From Anaplasma capra (lineage in GTDB: Bacteria > Pseudomonadota > Alphaproteobacteria > Rickettsiales > Anaplasmataceae): a DNA stretch of 64,000 nucleotides. The notes below the pieces were generated by a model. That model was not told the DNA's origin. It did not search any database and was given only the letters and a program-made list of their open reading frames with translations. The stretch's first letter is position 1, and each line of letters begins with the position of its first letter. The stretch lies in the NCBI RefSeq assembly GCF_025628805.1, contig NZ_JAOTBG010000006.1, forward strand, positions 73,818 through 137,817, in the 5' to 3' direction. This document shows positions 55,902-64,000 of this stretch, in pieces. Both the position numbers and the translations under genes were made by a program.

Positions 55902-56978
55902 CTAGAATGCGATTCTCACTCCCAGGTTGCCACCTAAATAGCTCAGATTGAAGGCTACCTCGACGGGATCGTCACTCTGGTAATTTATGTCTCCTAGCGC
56001 GCGTTCTACGGCGAACTTCCTGTATAGCGTTCTGTCAGGTACACTATGGAAAAAAGCCTCCAGATTCAATGAGATTTTAGGGGTAAACTTGCAGCTTACT
56101 CCTCCCCTCATTCTGTATGCTAGTTTCCATATGGTATTCCCAGATACGTCGATCAGGCTTCCACCCGCACCGCCGCAAACGTACGGGGTAACCCGCCCTG
56201 AGAGCGTACGCACGGGAGCGTCGTAGCACACGCTGAGCATGGCTGCTGTGGCCTCTAACTCGCTAATTTCCACAATTTCGGAAACTTCACCTCCGCCGCT
56301 TTCTACATTGCCTACTAAGAGCTTGGCTGCGGCTAATCTATCTTCGCTACTAAACTCTGCCAATTTCTCTGCTGCGTGCTTAGCGTCGTCATCGCCGTAC
56401 GTAGAGACCTTATATGTTGCCCAACCGTTAGGTGAATCTATGAATAACCCATCCTGGCATCCTATGCAATTTTCCAGAGCATCAGCTACGCGCGTGACGT
56501 TGTGACCATAGTAAGCAAGGGCATAGGTGAGGCCCTTTAGTAACATGAAAAGACCTTCCTGATCCGATTCTCCGTTTATTTTTGCGGCAAACCTCCTTTT
56601 CTCTACTCCAAACTCAAACCTCTTATTGCCTGCTGCATACCCTATGGACCAACCAACAGAGGGGATCTCGCCATATCCAAAATCTATTTCTGGATCCGGT
56701 GTCGCCCAGTTGAAATTCTCCGCTCCCAACTCGACATTCCTATTCTGGCCAAAGGGCAGTATCCCTTCTGTTTTGCCATCTATGGTTCCTAATCTGAAGT
56801 CTCGAACTACACTCCTTGCCCAGCCAGTTGTAAAGGCTAAATATGCATGATGCGTTCCCATATTTCCCCGTCTCAGACTTGTGGTCCGGGATGCGCTGCA
56901 GCATAGTGGGTAGGTAATAATTGAACATATGCTTACAAGCAAGAGGATCTTTCCGGATTTCGGAATTGAGGTATTCAT
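55902..56978 (-). CDS. Msp2/P44-family outer membrane protein
   Basis: A 358-aa predicted outer-membrane beta-barrel. Signal peptide: basic start and hydrophobic core KILLLVSICSIITYPLCC ending near SAS. Family-like blocks are HHAYLAFTTGWA, GAENFNWATPDPEIDFGYGE, VGWSIGYAAGNKRFEFGVEK and RTLSGRVTPYVCGGAGGSLI, then a final strand LSYLGGNLGVRIAF. It is more diverged from the 10-13 kb pair than those are from each other. ATG 56978 with GGAG six bases upstream. Followed on the same strand's upstream side by another family member at 57305-58465. Confidence 0.88.
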   Translation of the reverse strand: MNTSIPKSGKILLLVSICSIITYPLCCSASRTTSLRRGNMGTHHAYLAFTTGWARSVVRDFRLGTIDGKTEGILPFGQNRNVELGAENFNWATPDPEIDFGYGEIPSVGWSIGYAAGNKRFEFGVEKRRFAAKINGESDQEGLFMLLKGLTYALAYYGHNVTRVADALENCIGCQDGLFIDSPNGWATYKVSTYGDDDAKHAAEKLAEFSSEDRLAAAKLLVGNVESGGGEVSEIVEISELEATAAMLSVCYDAPVRTLSGRVTPYVCGGAGGSLIDVSGNTIWKLAYRMRGGVSCKFTPKISLNLEAFFHSVPDRTLYRKFAVERALGDINYQSDDPVEVAFNLSYLGGNLGVRIAF

Positions 56979-57304
56979 AGGTTACTCCACCACTGTAAAC
57001 CAGTACAAATGACCGGACCCAGTCCGGTGTTTCGGATTCTACCAGCTGCACAACGCAAATTGCAATATGAATTTCGTCGGTTGTACACCTAACAACATGT
57101 GCTTTTGGCTATCACGTACCCCTATTTTACAATTTACCGCGTTGTAAAATGTCCATGGGTCGCTTGATAGCTGCAACTTGCGACTAGGTGAGGATGCGGA
57201 CAAATTGCTTACTGCAACCTACTGTTGGTTCTGTGCCGCTGCGTGCCATGTGCGAAATGCCAGGCAGCGCAGCCCACTATCTGGCTTTATTTGAGCTTGT
57301 TGGG
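56979..57304. other. spacer between two OMP genes, with palindrome
   Basis: 326 bases between the upstream OMP gene (stop 57305) and the downstream one (start 56978). It contains the perfect inverted repeat ATTTTACAA (57124-57132) and TTGTAAAAT (57142-57150) around nine bases. ACCGGACCCAGTCCGGT near 57013 is a second, GC-rich hairpin. One may end the upstream transcript; the AT-rich one resembles an operator. Confidence 0.5.
57124..57150. promoter_or_regulatory. candidate operator, perfect 9-bp inverted repeat
   Basis: ATTTTACAA, nine-base spacer TTTACCGCG, TTGTAAAAT. It lies about 150 bases upstream of the OMP gene starting at 56978. The dyad could bind a dimeric regulator; a terminator for the upstream gene is the alternative, but no T-run follows on the minus strand beyond the arm. 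Confidence 0.35.
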
Positions 57305-58465
57305 CTACATCGAGAAGCTTGCCCCAACGTTTATCCCAAAGCATCTTAGCCCGAAGAGTGCAGAAGCCCTTCTGCTTGCGCCAGTGTCGTCACCTACCAC
57401 AGTGTCTGTGTCCAAATTTCGATGCCTTACGTCGTCAAATGTACCCTGCAGAAACATGCCGGCAATAAGGCGTATGCCAGGCATGAACTCATAGCCAATG
57501 CCACCCTTTACCTTGTACAGAAGCTTTAAATCGGTCTCACCGGACATGCTGACGTGGCCTAAACCAACGCCCCCACAGGCGTAAGGTACCAACTTTGCTT
57601 CAGAAGCGCCAACGCGAATGTCTCGACAAACATTCAGTATTGCCGATGTGGAGGTTATGTCTTTGAATCTGACAACTGTTGCGCCTTCTGCGACCCTAAT
57701 AAAACTACTTGCCACTTTCGCTGCGTCACTTGTGCCGAGTACCGCTATTTTTTGTGCTACTGTTGTGGTGTCGTACTTGTACTTTTCTGCCATACGGCCC
57801 GAAGCAAGCTTGTTGACTGCATGCTCTAGCGATCTGGAATCGGTCCTCAGACCTGTTAGTACTCTTCTGAAGTGCTGTTCGATTTCCCCTTGTGACGGCA
57901 ATTTAACTGCTGTGATGCCTGTCAGCGCTGTTCTAATCTTTTTCCTGTCACTCCCAACCTGCTGGATGAGTTGGTGTGCTATCGCATCTGCGTCATTTTG
58001 GGTCATGATTGTGTGTGCAAGATCTCTGATCAGTAGGAACACGCCGCCCTTGCCTGTATCTCCGCCTTTTATTGGAAACACGTCCCTTCCGGCTTCAAAT
58101 TCTACCCTGAGACTTTGTGTTGCCCAGAACCCTATCATGCCTCCAAATGCGGGAAATTTGCTGTCCTCAAATTCTGCTGTGGCGTCCAATCTGCTCCAGT
58201 CAAATTGTTCAGCATGGACTTCCATTCCCCCTTCATATGCAAGTACGCCTAAAGGACGTTGCCCAGCGTCCCTGATTCTAAAGTTTTGTACACTGCTATA
58301 TGTTGGATTAAACGTAAGTCCGGCATAAAAATTGTTCTGCACCTGCCACCACTGACGTTCATCTCCTAATGTTGTGGATGGGAAAAAAGAGTTCAGGCAT
58401 ACGGGGAGCAAAACTAGAATGTTTGTCAAAAAGCATTGCCTATAATTCACAAAAAAGGTGCCCAT
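57305..58465 (-). CDS. Msp2/P44-family outer membrane protein
   Basis: A 386-aa predicted outer-membrane beta-barrel. N-terminal hydrophobic segment CFLTNILVLLPVCLNSFF, cleavage probably near STTLGDE. Family blocks are NNFYAGLTFNPTYSSVQNFR, HAEQFDWSRLDATAEFEDSK, FGGMIGFWATQSLRVEFEAG and RVGASE-like IRVGASEAKLVPYACGGVGL, then FGINVGASFSM. AGGAGG lies ten bases before ATG 58465. It and the gene at 55902-56978 form a second, more diverged OMP pair, divergent from recA. Confidence 0.88.
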   Translation of the reverse strand: MGTFFVNYRQCFLTNILVLLPVCLNSFFPSTTLGDERQWWQVQNNFYAGLTFNPTYSSVQNFRIRDAGQRPLGVLAYEGGMEVHAEQFDWSRLDATAEFEDSKFPAFGGMIGFWATQSLRVEFEAGRDVFPIKGGDTGKGGVFLLIRDLAHTIMTQNDADAIAHQLIQQVGSDRKKIRTALTGITAVKLPSQGEIEQHFRRVLTGLRTDSRSLEHAVNKLASGRMAEKYKYDTTTVAQKIAVLGTSDAAKVASSFIRVAEGATVVRFKDITSTSAILNVCRDIRVGASEAKLVPYACGGVGLGHVSMSGETDLKLLYKVKGGIGYEFMPGIRLIAGMFLQGTFDDVRHRNLDTDTVVGDDTGASRRASALFGLRCFGINVGASFSM

Positions 58466-58982
58466 AAAGCAGCTTCCTCCTGCGTAAAATGTTATTGTGA
58501 TAACCAGGCTGCTGTAAGTGCGAGCCCGATTACTATGTGTCTAGCTTGCACAAGTTGAAAATTCCTTTTACCAGAGTTGGCAGAGCGTCTTAGTTGCCTC
58601 CTTGGACGCGCCATCGGGATATGTTGTAGGCACCCGATATATCATAATCCGTTACTTATTTGAATAATGCATATGTGCTTCCAGTACTCGAAAACTCAGC
58701 TCAACCACCAAAATAATACCGCATTGTATGTGCTTTGTTGGGGTATGAACCCTCTAAAGCTGTGCTTTCAGGCCAACCTGCGAAATGGGGTTCAGTGCCT
58801 TGCCACAAACGTTTTTAGACCCCGAAATAATTTTTGTGCAACATGACTGCATGTTGCCAAATACGCGATAGTTGGCGAGTGCTGCGTGTTGCGCATTCCA
58901 AATGTGAGGGGAAAATTCTTGACTGCGTGGTTGTATGAGGTTAGGCTCGGCGTACTGTAATCGTTCCGTTTGCGAGGTGTCC
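58466..58982. other. divergent spacer OMP / recA
   Basis: About 517 bases holding the promoters of the OMP gene (minus) and recA (plus). AT-rich around 58640-58720. A recA promoter is listed separately. No gene or RNA seen, and no obvious LexA-type palindrome next to the recA promoter. Confidence 0.45.
58919..58947 (+). promoter_or_regulatory. putative promoter of recA
   Basis: TTGACT (58919-58924) and TAGGCT (58942-58947) with a 17-base spacer, 36 bases before the recA ATG. The -35 is good, the -10 weak. Confidence 0.45.
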
Positions 58983-60056
58983 ATGTCTGGTAGCAAGAAG
59001 GATGTTGAATCTGGAAAGCAGGAGGCATTGGATGCGGCCATAAGCCAAATAGAAAGAGCGTTCGGCAAGGGTGCCATAATGAAGTTAAAGCAGCATCCCG
59101 CTGAAAAGATGGACAGTATATCCACAGGCTCCATAGCCTTGGACGCAGCACTGGGTATCGGTGGGCTTCCAAAGGGTAGGATAGTGGAGATCTTTGGCCC
59201 TGAAAGTTCTGGGAAGACCACACTTGCACTACATGTCATCGCTGAGGCGCAAAAGCAAGGGGGTAACTGTGCCTTCATTGATGCGGAGCATGCGTTGGAT
59301 ACCGTGTATGCCAGGAAATTGGGTGTGAACGTTGGGGACTTGATCGTCTCCCAACCTGACACAGGCGAGCAGGCTTTGCATATTGTTGAGTACCTAGTGT
59401 GCTCTGGTGCCATAGATGTGATAGTGGTGGACTCCGTAGCTGCGCTTACTCCCAGGGCTGAGATCGAGGGAGATATGGGTGATCAGCACATGGGTTTGCA
59501 AGCAAGGCTGCTCAGCCACGCGCTTCGCAAGCTTACATCTGTGGTGTCAAAGGCAAACTGCGTATTGGTATTCATCAACCAAATACGCATGAAAATAGGT
59601 GTAGTTTACGGTAACCCTGAAGTAACTACAGGCGGTAGTGCGCTTAAGTTTTACACCTCTGTGAGGCTTGATATTCGTAAAATGAGCTCGATCAAAGACA
59701 AGGAAAGCGTAACGGGGAGCCAGACCAGGGTTAAGGTGGTGAAAAACAAAGTTGCTCCTCCGTTTAAGCAGGCTGAGTTTGACATAATGTACAACGAGGG
59801 TATATCGAAGCTGGGTGAGATCGTTGACATGGGTGTCAAGTTTGGTTTTATAGAAAAATCTGGGTCTTATTATGCCTACGGTTCAGTGAAGCTGGGTCAG
59901 GGTAGGGAGAATGCCAAGGGTTACCTCAAGAGCAACCCAGAGGTCGCCAGTGAGCTGGAGCAAAAGATCAGGGCATACATAGCGGAAAGTATGCATAGCA
60001 GCGATTTGTTTGCTGCAGACAGGCGCACTGAGGTGCTGGAAGAGGAGGTATTCTAA
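58983..60056 (+). CDS. recA: recombinase RecA
   Basis: Strand-exchange ATPase, also central to gene conversion of Msp2/Msp3-type antigens in this genus. The 357-aa protein has the N-terminal [17 protein letters not shown], Walker [22 protein letters not shown], Walker [13 protein letters not shown], loop 1 [17 protein letters not shown] and loop 2 [22 protein letters not shown] in recognisable form, and an acidic tail. ATG 58983 with GCGAGG upstream is the conserved start; the frame is open from 58935. Confidence 0.97.
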   Translation: MSGSKKDVESGKQEALDAAISQIERAFGKGAIMKLKQHPAEKMDSISTGSIALDAALGIGGLPKGRIVEIFGPESSGKTTLALHVIAEAQKQGGNCAFIDAEHALDTVYARKLGVNVGDLIVSQPDTGEQALHIVEYLVCSGAIDVIVVDSVAALTPRAEIEGDMGDQHMGLQARLLSHALRKLTSVVSKANCVLVFINQIRMKIGVVYGNPEVTTGGSALKFYTSVRLDIRKMSSIKDKESVTGSQTRVKVVKNKVAPPFKQAEFDIMYNEGISKLGEIVDMGVKFGFIEKSGSYYAYGSVKLGQGRENAKGYLKSNPEVASELEQKIRAYIAESMHSSDLFAADRRTEVLEEEVF

Positions 60057-60145
60057 CCGCAAGCGTTTTTGTTGTTAAGTCTAGGCTGCCTAAAAAAGAT
60101 TTTGTTCCTTGCGTTTCTCTGGGACATGATTGGTGGGGTATATTT

Positions 60146-60751
60146 ATGAGGAATAGTATACGCACGGATGATGACGTGCTTAGAATACTAACAGAGAGAT
60201 CAGCGATTTTGAAAGGGCACTTCGTTTTATCTTCGGGGCTGCATAGTGATACGTACATACAGTGTGCTAAGCTCCAGGAAGTTCCCTCTGTGTGTGAGCG
60301 CGTGTGCGCTGCCTTGCTGGATCGCAGCAGGAGTAAGTTTGGTGACCTTGGTATAAATGTTGTAGCCTCTCCTGCGATGGGGGGCACGGTGTTTGGGTAC
60401 GAAATTGCCAGGCAACTCGGAGTCCGCTTCGTCTTTTTTGAGCGGGTGCAGGGTAACTTTGAATTACGCAGAGGGTTTAGCCTGGATTCTAGTAGCTGCG
60501 TGCTCATAGTTGAGGATGTCATCACCACGGGGGGATCGTCCATGGAAGTTTCTGATGCAGTAACTGCCCTTGGGGGAAAAGTTGTGGCAGAGCTTAGTAT
60601 CATAGACAGGAGGAGTGGGGGCGGCAGTAACATGCCGTTTCCAATTGTTAGCCTGCTGAAAATGGATATACGACACTACAGCGAGGATGAAGTACCTGAT
60701 GAGTTGAGGGGTGTGCCGATCTCTCGGCCCGGGAGTAGAGCATTGAGTTAA
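60146..60751 (+). CDS. pyrE: orotate phosphoribosyltransferase
   Basis: Makes OMP from orotate and PRPP in pyrimidine synthesis. The 201-aa protein has FVLSSGLHSDTYIQCAKL near the N-terminus, ASPAMGGTVFGYEIARQLG and the PRPP-binding loop VLIVEDVITTGGSSMEV. ATG at 60146. It is 89 bases after recA and 33 bases before the E1-like gene, on the same strand. Confidence 0.93.
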   Translation: MRNSIRTDDDVLRILTERSAILKGHFVLSSGLHSDTYIQCAKLQEVPSVCERVCAALLDRSRSKFGDLGINVVASPAMGGTVFGYEIARQLGVRFVFFERVQGNFELRRGFSLDSSSCVLIVEDVITTGGSSMEVSDAVTALGGKVVAELSIIDRRSGGGSNMPFPIVSLLKMDIRHYSEDEVPDELRGVPISRPGSRALS

Positions 60752-60784
60752 CGGCGCAAAAAACTCTCCAGTTAGGTTGTTATT

Positions 60785-61594
60785 GTGTGTGCGTTGCGCG
60801 GGGATTTACGGCATAGGTACGCAAGACAAGTGTCGGTACCTGAGATCGGTCTTGAGGGCCACAAAAGGCTAAGGAATAGCAGTGTCCTGATCGCGGGTTG
60901 CGGTGGTCTGGGCAGTGCAGTTATACCGCTTCTGGCTGCCAGCGGATTGGGAAAGCTGATTTTGTGTGATGATGACACCGTAAGAGTGTCAAATCTAAAT
61001 CGGCAGACCATATATAGGGAGCAGGACGTGGGGCGCAGGAAAGTGCATGCTGCGGCCGGATTTATCAAATGCTTGAATAGTGACGTTGAGGTGTGTGCTG
61101 TAGACTCTGCAATAGGTCCGAAGAACTTTGAAGCAATAATGTCAGATGTAGAAATCGTCGTAGATTGTGTTGACAGACTTGCAGTAAAAATATTTTTGAA
61201 TGATGCATGCGTTGCAATGAATAAAACCCTGGTACACTGCGTTTCCATAGGTTTTACCGGTGAGGTGATGGTAATAAAGCCGGGGGGAAAACCGTGCTAT
61301 AGGTGTTTTTTTGAAGGGCAACAGGTAAGTACCGAGCTGAACTGTGCCAATGCTGGGGTTACAAGTTCCATTGTGGGGGTGATAGGTGGGATGGCTTCCG
61401 CGGAGGTGATCAAATACATAGTTGGTTGCTGCCCTTCCAGCGCTGGCAAGTTATACAGAGTGGATCTTTGCAGAAATAATTTCGATGCCTACGAGTTTAG
61501 GGCCAATGACCGGTGTAGCTGCTGTGGCGATGTTGCAAATGTGGACCCTTATGATCTTGAATCCTATGAAGGCAAGCTCAGAAAACACTCGTAA
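60785..61594 (+). CDS. ThiF/MoeB/HesA family E1-like adenylyltransferase
   Basis: Adenylates the C-terminus of a ubiquitin-like sulfur carrier. The 269-aa protein has the E1-like start RYARQVSVPEIGLEGHKRL, the nucleotide loop VLIAGCGGLGSAVIPLLAAS, LCDDDTVRVSNLNRQTIY, DCVDRLAVKIFLNDAC and two CxxC pairs, CYRC and CSCC, for zinc. A Cys after ELN (ELNCANAGV) is the likely catalytic residue. The partner carrier is not in this window, so ThiF and MoeB roles cannot be told apart; thiamine or thiolation use is likelier than molybdopterin. GTG start. Confidence 0.88.
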   Translation: MCALRGDLRHRYARQVSVPEIGLEGHKRLRNSSVLIAGCGGLGSAVIPLLAASGLGKLILCDDDTVRVSNLNRQTIYREQDVGRRKVHAAAGFIKCLNSDVEVCAVDSAIGPKNFEAIMSDVEIVVDCVDRLAVKIFLNDACVAMNKTLVHCVSIGFTGEVMVIKPGGKPCYRCFFEGQQVSTELNCANAGVTSSIVGVIGGMASAEVIKYIVGCCPSSAGKLYRVDLCRNNFDAYEFRANDRCSCCGDVANVDPYDLESYEGKLRKHS

Positions 61595-61686
61595 ACAACT
61601 GACCAATTATAACTCCGTGTATGCAGCACCTTCTGGAGACAAAGTTATATCCCACCAATACACTCACGTGCAGCTGTTACAAATCC

Positions 61687-61723
61687 ACATGTGGCAAAGA
61701 CCTTTTAAATCTTTGCCACATGT
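61687..61723. terminator. bidirectional terminator-like hairpin
   Basis: ACATGTGGCAAAGA (61687-61700) and TCTTTGCCACATGT (61710-61723) form a perfect 14-bp stem with loop CCTTTTAAA. It sits between convergent genes, 12 bases beyond the msp4 stop. T-runs outside the stem are short. Confidence 0.65.
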
Positions 61724-61734
61724 ACATGACTTTG

Positions 61735-62586
61735 TTAGCTGAACAGGAATCTTGCCCCGAGGTTAAAGCCATAATCGGCTACGTGTGCCTTAATTGCAGC
61801 TTTTGCCTCCCCAGGGAAGTTCACATTGTTGTGAGGGGAAATGTCCTTATAGGATTCGTCAAAGAGCCCATGATAGAAGCCTCCGGCTACCAAAGATATC
61901 TCCGGAGTCAGTTGGTAGCTTATCCCAACCTTGCCTCTGTAGGCAAGTTTTGCAGTTACTTGTCGAGCTATATCGACAAAACTTGCACCCATTCCGGCGC
62001 ACACGTATGGAGACACTGGTAGATCTGCATGCAACACGTCATAACAGCCGTTGAACATAACTGACGTGTTTATGATTTCATCAATTTTGAGAACGAAGTA
62101 GTTGTTGCCTGTAAGCACAGCCTCACGACTTACAGCAGCTATGGCCTCAGCTCCGCTTTGCGTGTATGTCCCATCTGCTAGGGTAGCGAACCTTCTGTAA
62201 CTCGTTTCGAGTTCTACTCTGGCGCCTCCAAGGGCATACCCTACTACGCCATCAAAAGACATAAGTAAGTTTCTAGCAAACTGGAAGGAGTAGCTGGATT
62301 TGGAAAAGTTGCCGGGGTCCCGCACATCCATTGTTTTGGCGCTCTTGTTGTAACCCTTAACATAAGAGGTTTCCTTTCCAGATTCACGTATGTCGAATGA
62401 GGTGATGGAAGAAAATGCTGGGCTGTAAGTCGCGCCTATATAGAAGCTACCTCCCATGACTCCGCCTCCTGAAGATGCCATATCAGAACCCATAGGAGAC
62501 GCTAGAGAGGGCCCGCTAATAAGTAAGGAGCAGGCGCACACTGCGGTTGCTGACAAGCCCCCTTTAAGCAATTCTCTGTAATTCAT
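61735..62586 (-). CDS. msp4: major surface protein 4
   Basis: Conserved outer-membrane protein of Anaplasma, used as a species marker. The 283-aa protein starts MNYRELLKGGLSATAVCACS with a signal peptide cleaved near SLAS. The text then runs as in A. marginale Msp4: GGSFYIGATYSPAFSSITSF, VVGYALGGARVELETSYRRF, NGCYDVLHADLPVSPYVCAG, GKVGISYQLTPEISLVAGGF and the end YGFNLGARFLFS. Compared with remembered A. marginale Msp4 it differs at scattered positions, so a sister species is likely. ATG 62586 has AAAGGA upstream and a TATAAT-like -10 about 80 bases upstream. Confidence 0.95.
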   Translation of the reverse strand: MNYRELLKGGLSATAVCACSLLISGPSLASPMGSDMASSGGGVMGGSFYIGATYSPAFSSITSFDIRESGKETSYVKGYNKSAKTMDVRDPGNFSKSSYSFQFARNLLMSFDGVVGYALGGARVELETSYRRFATLADGTYTQSGAEAIAAVSREAVLTGNNYFVLKIDEIINTSVMFNGCYDVLHADLPVSPYVCAGMGASFVDIARQVTAKLAYRGKVGISYQLTPEISLVAGGFYHGLFDESYKDISPHNNVNFPGEAKAAIKAHVADYGFNLGARFLFS

Positions 62587-62887
62587 AGTAATCCTTTTGA
62601 TAAATCATAAAAGCACGCAGCAGTTTAGCATATAAAAGATGAGGGTGGAAGTATCATAGCAGAAATTATAAAGCAAACCCACACACGCTGACGTATGCAA
62701 CCCCACCTCGGGTCTCATTGCGAGAATGTCGCTGAGGTGTTCTATACGCACTTGTTATTTAAGTCAAGCTTAGTACGCACATAATTGTTCGTATAGCAGA
62801 ATAAGCTATGTGTCCCGGTACGCGTAGGGGGAGCTTCCCAATAATCTGGGTTCGCGCCGAAGTGGCAGATGCAGATTAAGGGTACGC
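62587..62887. other. msp4 upstream region
   Basis: About 300 bases between msp4 and the nfu stop. On the minus strand a TATAAT (62670-62665) is a likely -10 for msp4, though the -35 is not clear. AT-rich toward msp4. No gene seen. Confidence 0.45.
62665..62670 (-). promoter_or_regulatory. putative -10 box of msp4
   Basis: TATAAT on the minus strand, about 80 bases before the msp4 ATG. The -35 partner at 17 bases is poor. Confidence 0.35.
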
Positions 62888-63457
62888 CTAAACGCTCTCC
62901 ACCGCTTTCACTTCTGGTACGTAGTAGCTGAGCATACTGTACACCCCATCCTTCAAGGTTACAGCAGCACTAGGACAGCCCGAGCAGGCTCCTCTTAGAT
63001 GCACGAAGACCACTCCCTCCTTGTAGCCCCTGAACTTTATGTCTCCCCCATCTTGGGCTACTGCAGGCCTAACATATCCCTCTATCAGTTCTTTGACCCT
63101 ACTAACTACTTCGGAATCGCTCTCATCAAAAAATTCTTTTTCCTCCTCTCTATGTGTGCCGTGTTCAAAGTTGGAGTGCTGTTCACGCAGAGAGAAGTAA
63201 TCCGTCATGACAACCAAGACCTCTGGCCTTAACACGTCCCACTCAGCGTCCGAGCGCTTGGTTACAGAGACAAAGTCTTTTCCAAAAAACACTCCGGAGA
63301 CACCTTGTATTTCGAACAATAGTTTGGCTAGAGGCGAGTTCTGTGCCTCTATGGCACTCGAGAATTCTACATCACTCTCCATACCACCTGCTCCTTCAGT
63401 ACCAAGCAGAAACTTTAGAGTATCTGGATTAGGTGTGCTCTCAATTTGAATAAACAT
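62888..63457 (-). CDS. Fe-S cluster carrier Nfu (NifU-like)
   Basis: Carries and delivers Fe-S clusters. The 189-aa protein has the Nfu N-terminal domain (MFIQIESTPNPDTLKFLLG, then SPLAKLLFEIQGVSGVFFGKD) and the C-terminal NifU domain with the cluster-binding CSGCP (in HLRGACSGCPSAAVTLKDGV) preceded by YVRPAVAQDGGDI. An acidic linker (about 100-118) joins them. ATG 63457 is the conserved start; the frame runs to 63544. Divergent from the J-domain gene. Confidence 0.93.
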   Translation of the reverse strand: MFIQIESTPNPDTLKFLLGTEGAGGMESDVEFSSAIEAQNSPLAKLLFEIQGVSGVFFGKDFVSVTKRSDAEWDVLRPEVLVVMTDYFSLREQHSNFEHGTHREEEKEFFDESDSEVVSRVKELIEGYVRPAVAQDGGDIKFRGYKEGVVFVHLRGACSGCPSAAVTLKDGVYSMLSYYVPEVKAVESV

Positions 63458-63561
63458 AAACAACCCTTGCAATGCAGCGGCTTTCGTGGGTATAATGCGC
63501 CCCGCTGCAGGAGCTCTAGTAGTGTATTGCAGTACGTGTAGCAAATCAAGATTTTAGTCGC

Positions 63562-63939
63562 ATGCTTTTGGTGCTTTTCACTGTGCTAGGTGTGATCGGC
63601 TCGCTGTTTGTGTTGCCGGTCATAGTCATGGTGGCTCTGCTGCTGTTTAGGAAGAATGTTCTGATGCGTGGCTTTGTCGGTGAAGATTTTACGACTATTT
63701 TTAATAGAATACTCAGCGAGATGCAGGGCAGAGCCCAGGGGACGGGTGCCACAAGACCGGGGGGTAACTGTTTGTCCAGGTGCGAGGCACTAGAGATACT
63801 TGGTTTGTCAGATAACGCTACACCCGAGCAGATAACCTCTGCATACCACCGACTGATGAAATTTGCACATCCGGACAGGGGGGGATCGGAGTATTTTGCT
63901 CAAAAACTCAACCAGGCGCGCGACACCTTGCTCAGCTAG
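63562..63939 (+). CDS. membrane-anchored J-domain protein (Tim14/Pam18-like)
   Basis: A 125-aa protein with one N-terminal membrane helix (about residues 2-30), a linker with RGFVGEDFTTIF, and a C-terminal J domain: SRCEALEILGLSDNATPEQI, then the HPD loop in LMKFAHPDRGGSEYF. This layout is that of alphaproteobacterial DjlC-type and mitochondrial Tim14/Pam18 proteins. It would activate an Hsp70 (DnaK) at the inner membrane; its client is unknown. The start is ATG at 63562. Confidence 0.9.
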   Translation: MLLVLFTVLGVIGSLFVLPVIVMVALLLFRKNVLMRGFVGEDFTTIFNRILSEMQGRAQGTGATRPGGNCLSRCEALEILGLSDNATPEQITSAYHRLMKFAHPDRGGSEYFAQKLNQARDTLLS

Positions 63940-64000
63940 CGGACTCCAAGGGTCACTATCATCGCTCATAAAGACCTTATAAATTGCACCTCAAAGCATG

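Overview
The window is a chromosomal segment of a tick-borne Anaplasma (order Rickettsiales), closest by recollection to the A. marginale / A. centrale / A. ovis group. The strongest marker is a full-length Msp4 homologue on the minus strand near 61.7-62.6 kb. It agrees with remembered A. marginale Msp4 over most of its length but differs at many positions, more than a strain difference would give, so a sister species such as A. centrale is likely. Four more genes of the Msp2/P44 (Surface_Ag_2) superfamily, a C4-pathway ALA synthase, short transcription units on both strands, long low-coding spacers and no insertion sequences all fit. I saw no rRNA, CRISPR array, phage or transposase.

Layout. 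0-10 kb: a lineage-specific small protein, family 4-type uracil-DNA glycosylase, def, plsC, rpsT, lgt, murJ, an unknown 335-aa protein, then two or three more small lineage-specific proteins. 10-13 kb: a tandem pair of Msp2-family outer membrane proteins, both 393 aa. 13.7-19 kb: recF, a possible tiny membrane protein, a Lys/Ala-rich histone-like protein and polA. 19-24 kb: rpe-mlaE-mlaF and a 688-aa membrane protein with ankyrin-like segments. 24-31.7 kb: glnA-mraY-ispB (minus), tRNA-Lys-tyrS, hemA, yraN, secF. 31.7-36 kb: a 0.9 kb gene desert, class I aldolase with tRNA-Cys, pdhC, and a highly structured GC-rich spacer. 36-45.5 kb: guaA-gltA, gshA facing holA, then lolC/E, Mic60-like, hemY-like, DUF1467. 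45.8-49.5 kb: atpH-atpA-greA-ribB-smpB. 49.6-55.2 kb: valS, ccmF-ygfZ. 55.9-62.6 kb: two more Msp2-family genes, recA-pyrE-thiF-like, msp4. The window ends with nfu and a membrane-anchored J-domain protein.

The metabolic genes are those expected of an obligate intracellular alphaproteobacterium with oxidative metabolism: citrate synthase, PDH E2, F1 ATPase subunits, cytochrome c maturation, heme and Fe-S assembly, de novo GMP and pyrimidine steps, riboflavin and glutathione. Lipid II machinery (mraY, murJ) and lipoprotein diacylglyceryl transfer (lgt) indicate some residual cell-wall and lipoprotein synthesis. The lineage-specific part is the outer membrane protein genes, the small Cys-containing acidic proteins beside them, the ankyrin-like membrane protein and the basic histone-like protein; these are the likely host-interaction or developmental genes. 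Several GC-rich spacers hold long perfect inverted repeats that are reported separately. No clearly new multi-gene system stands out; the best leads are the small-protein family around the tandem OMP locus and the structured spacer near 35.2-35.6 kb.
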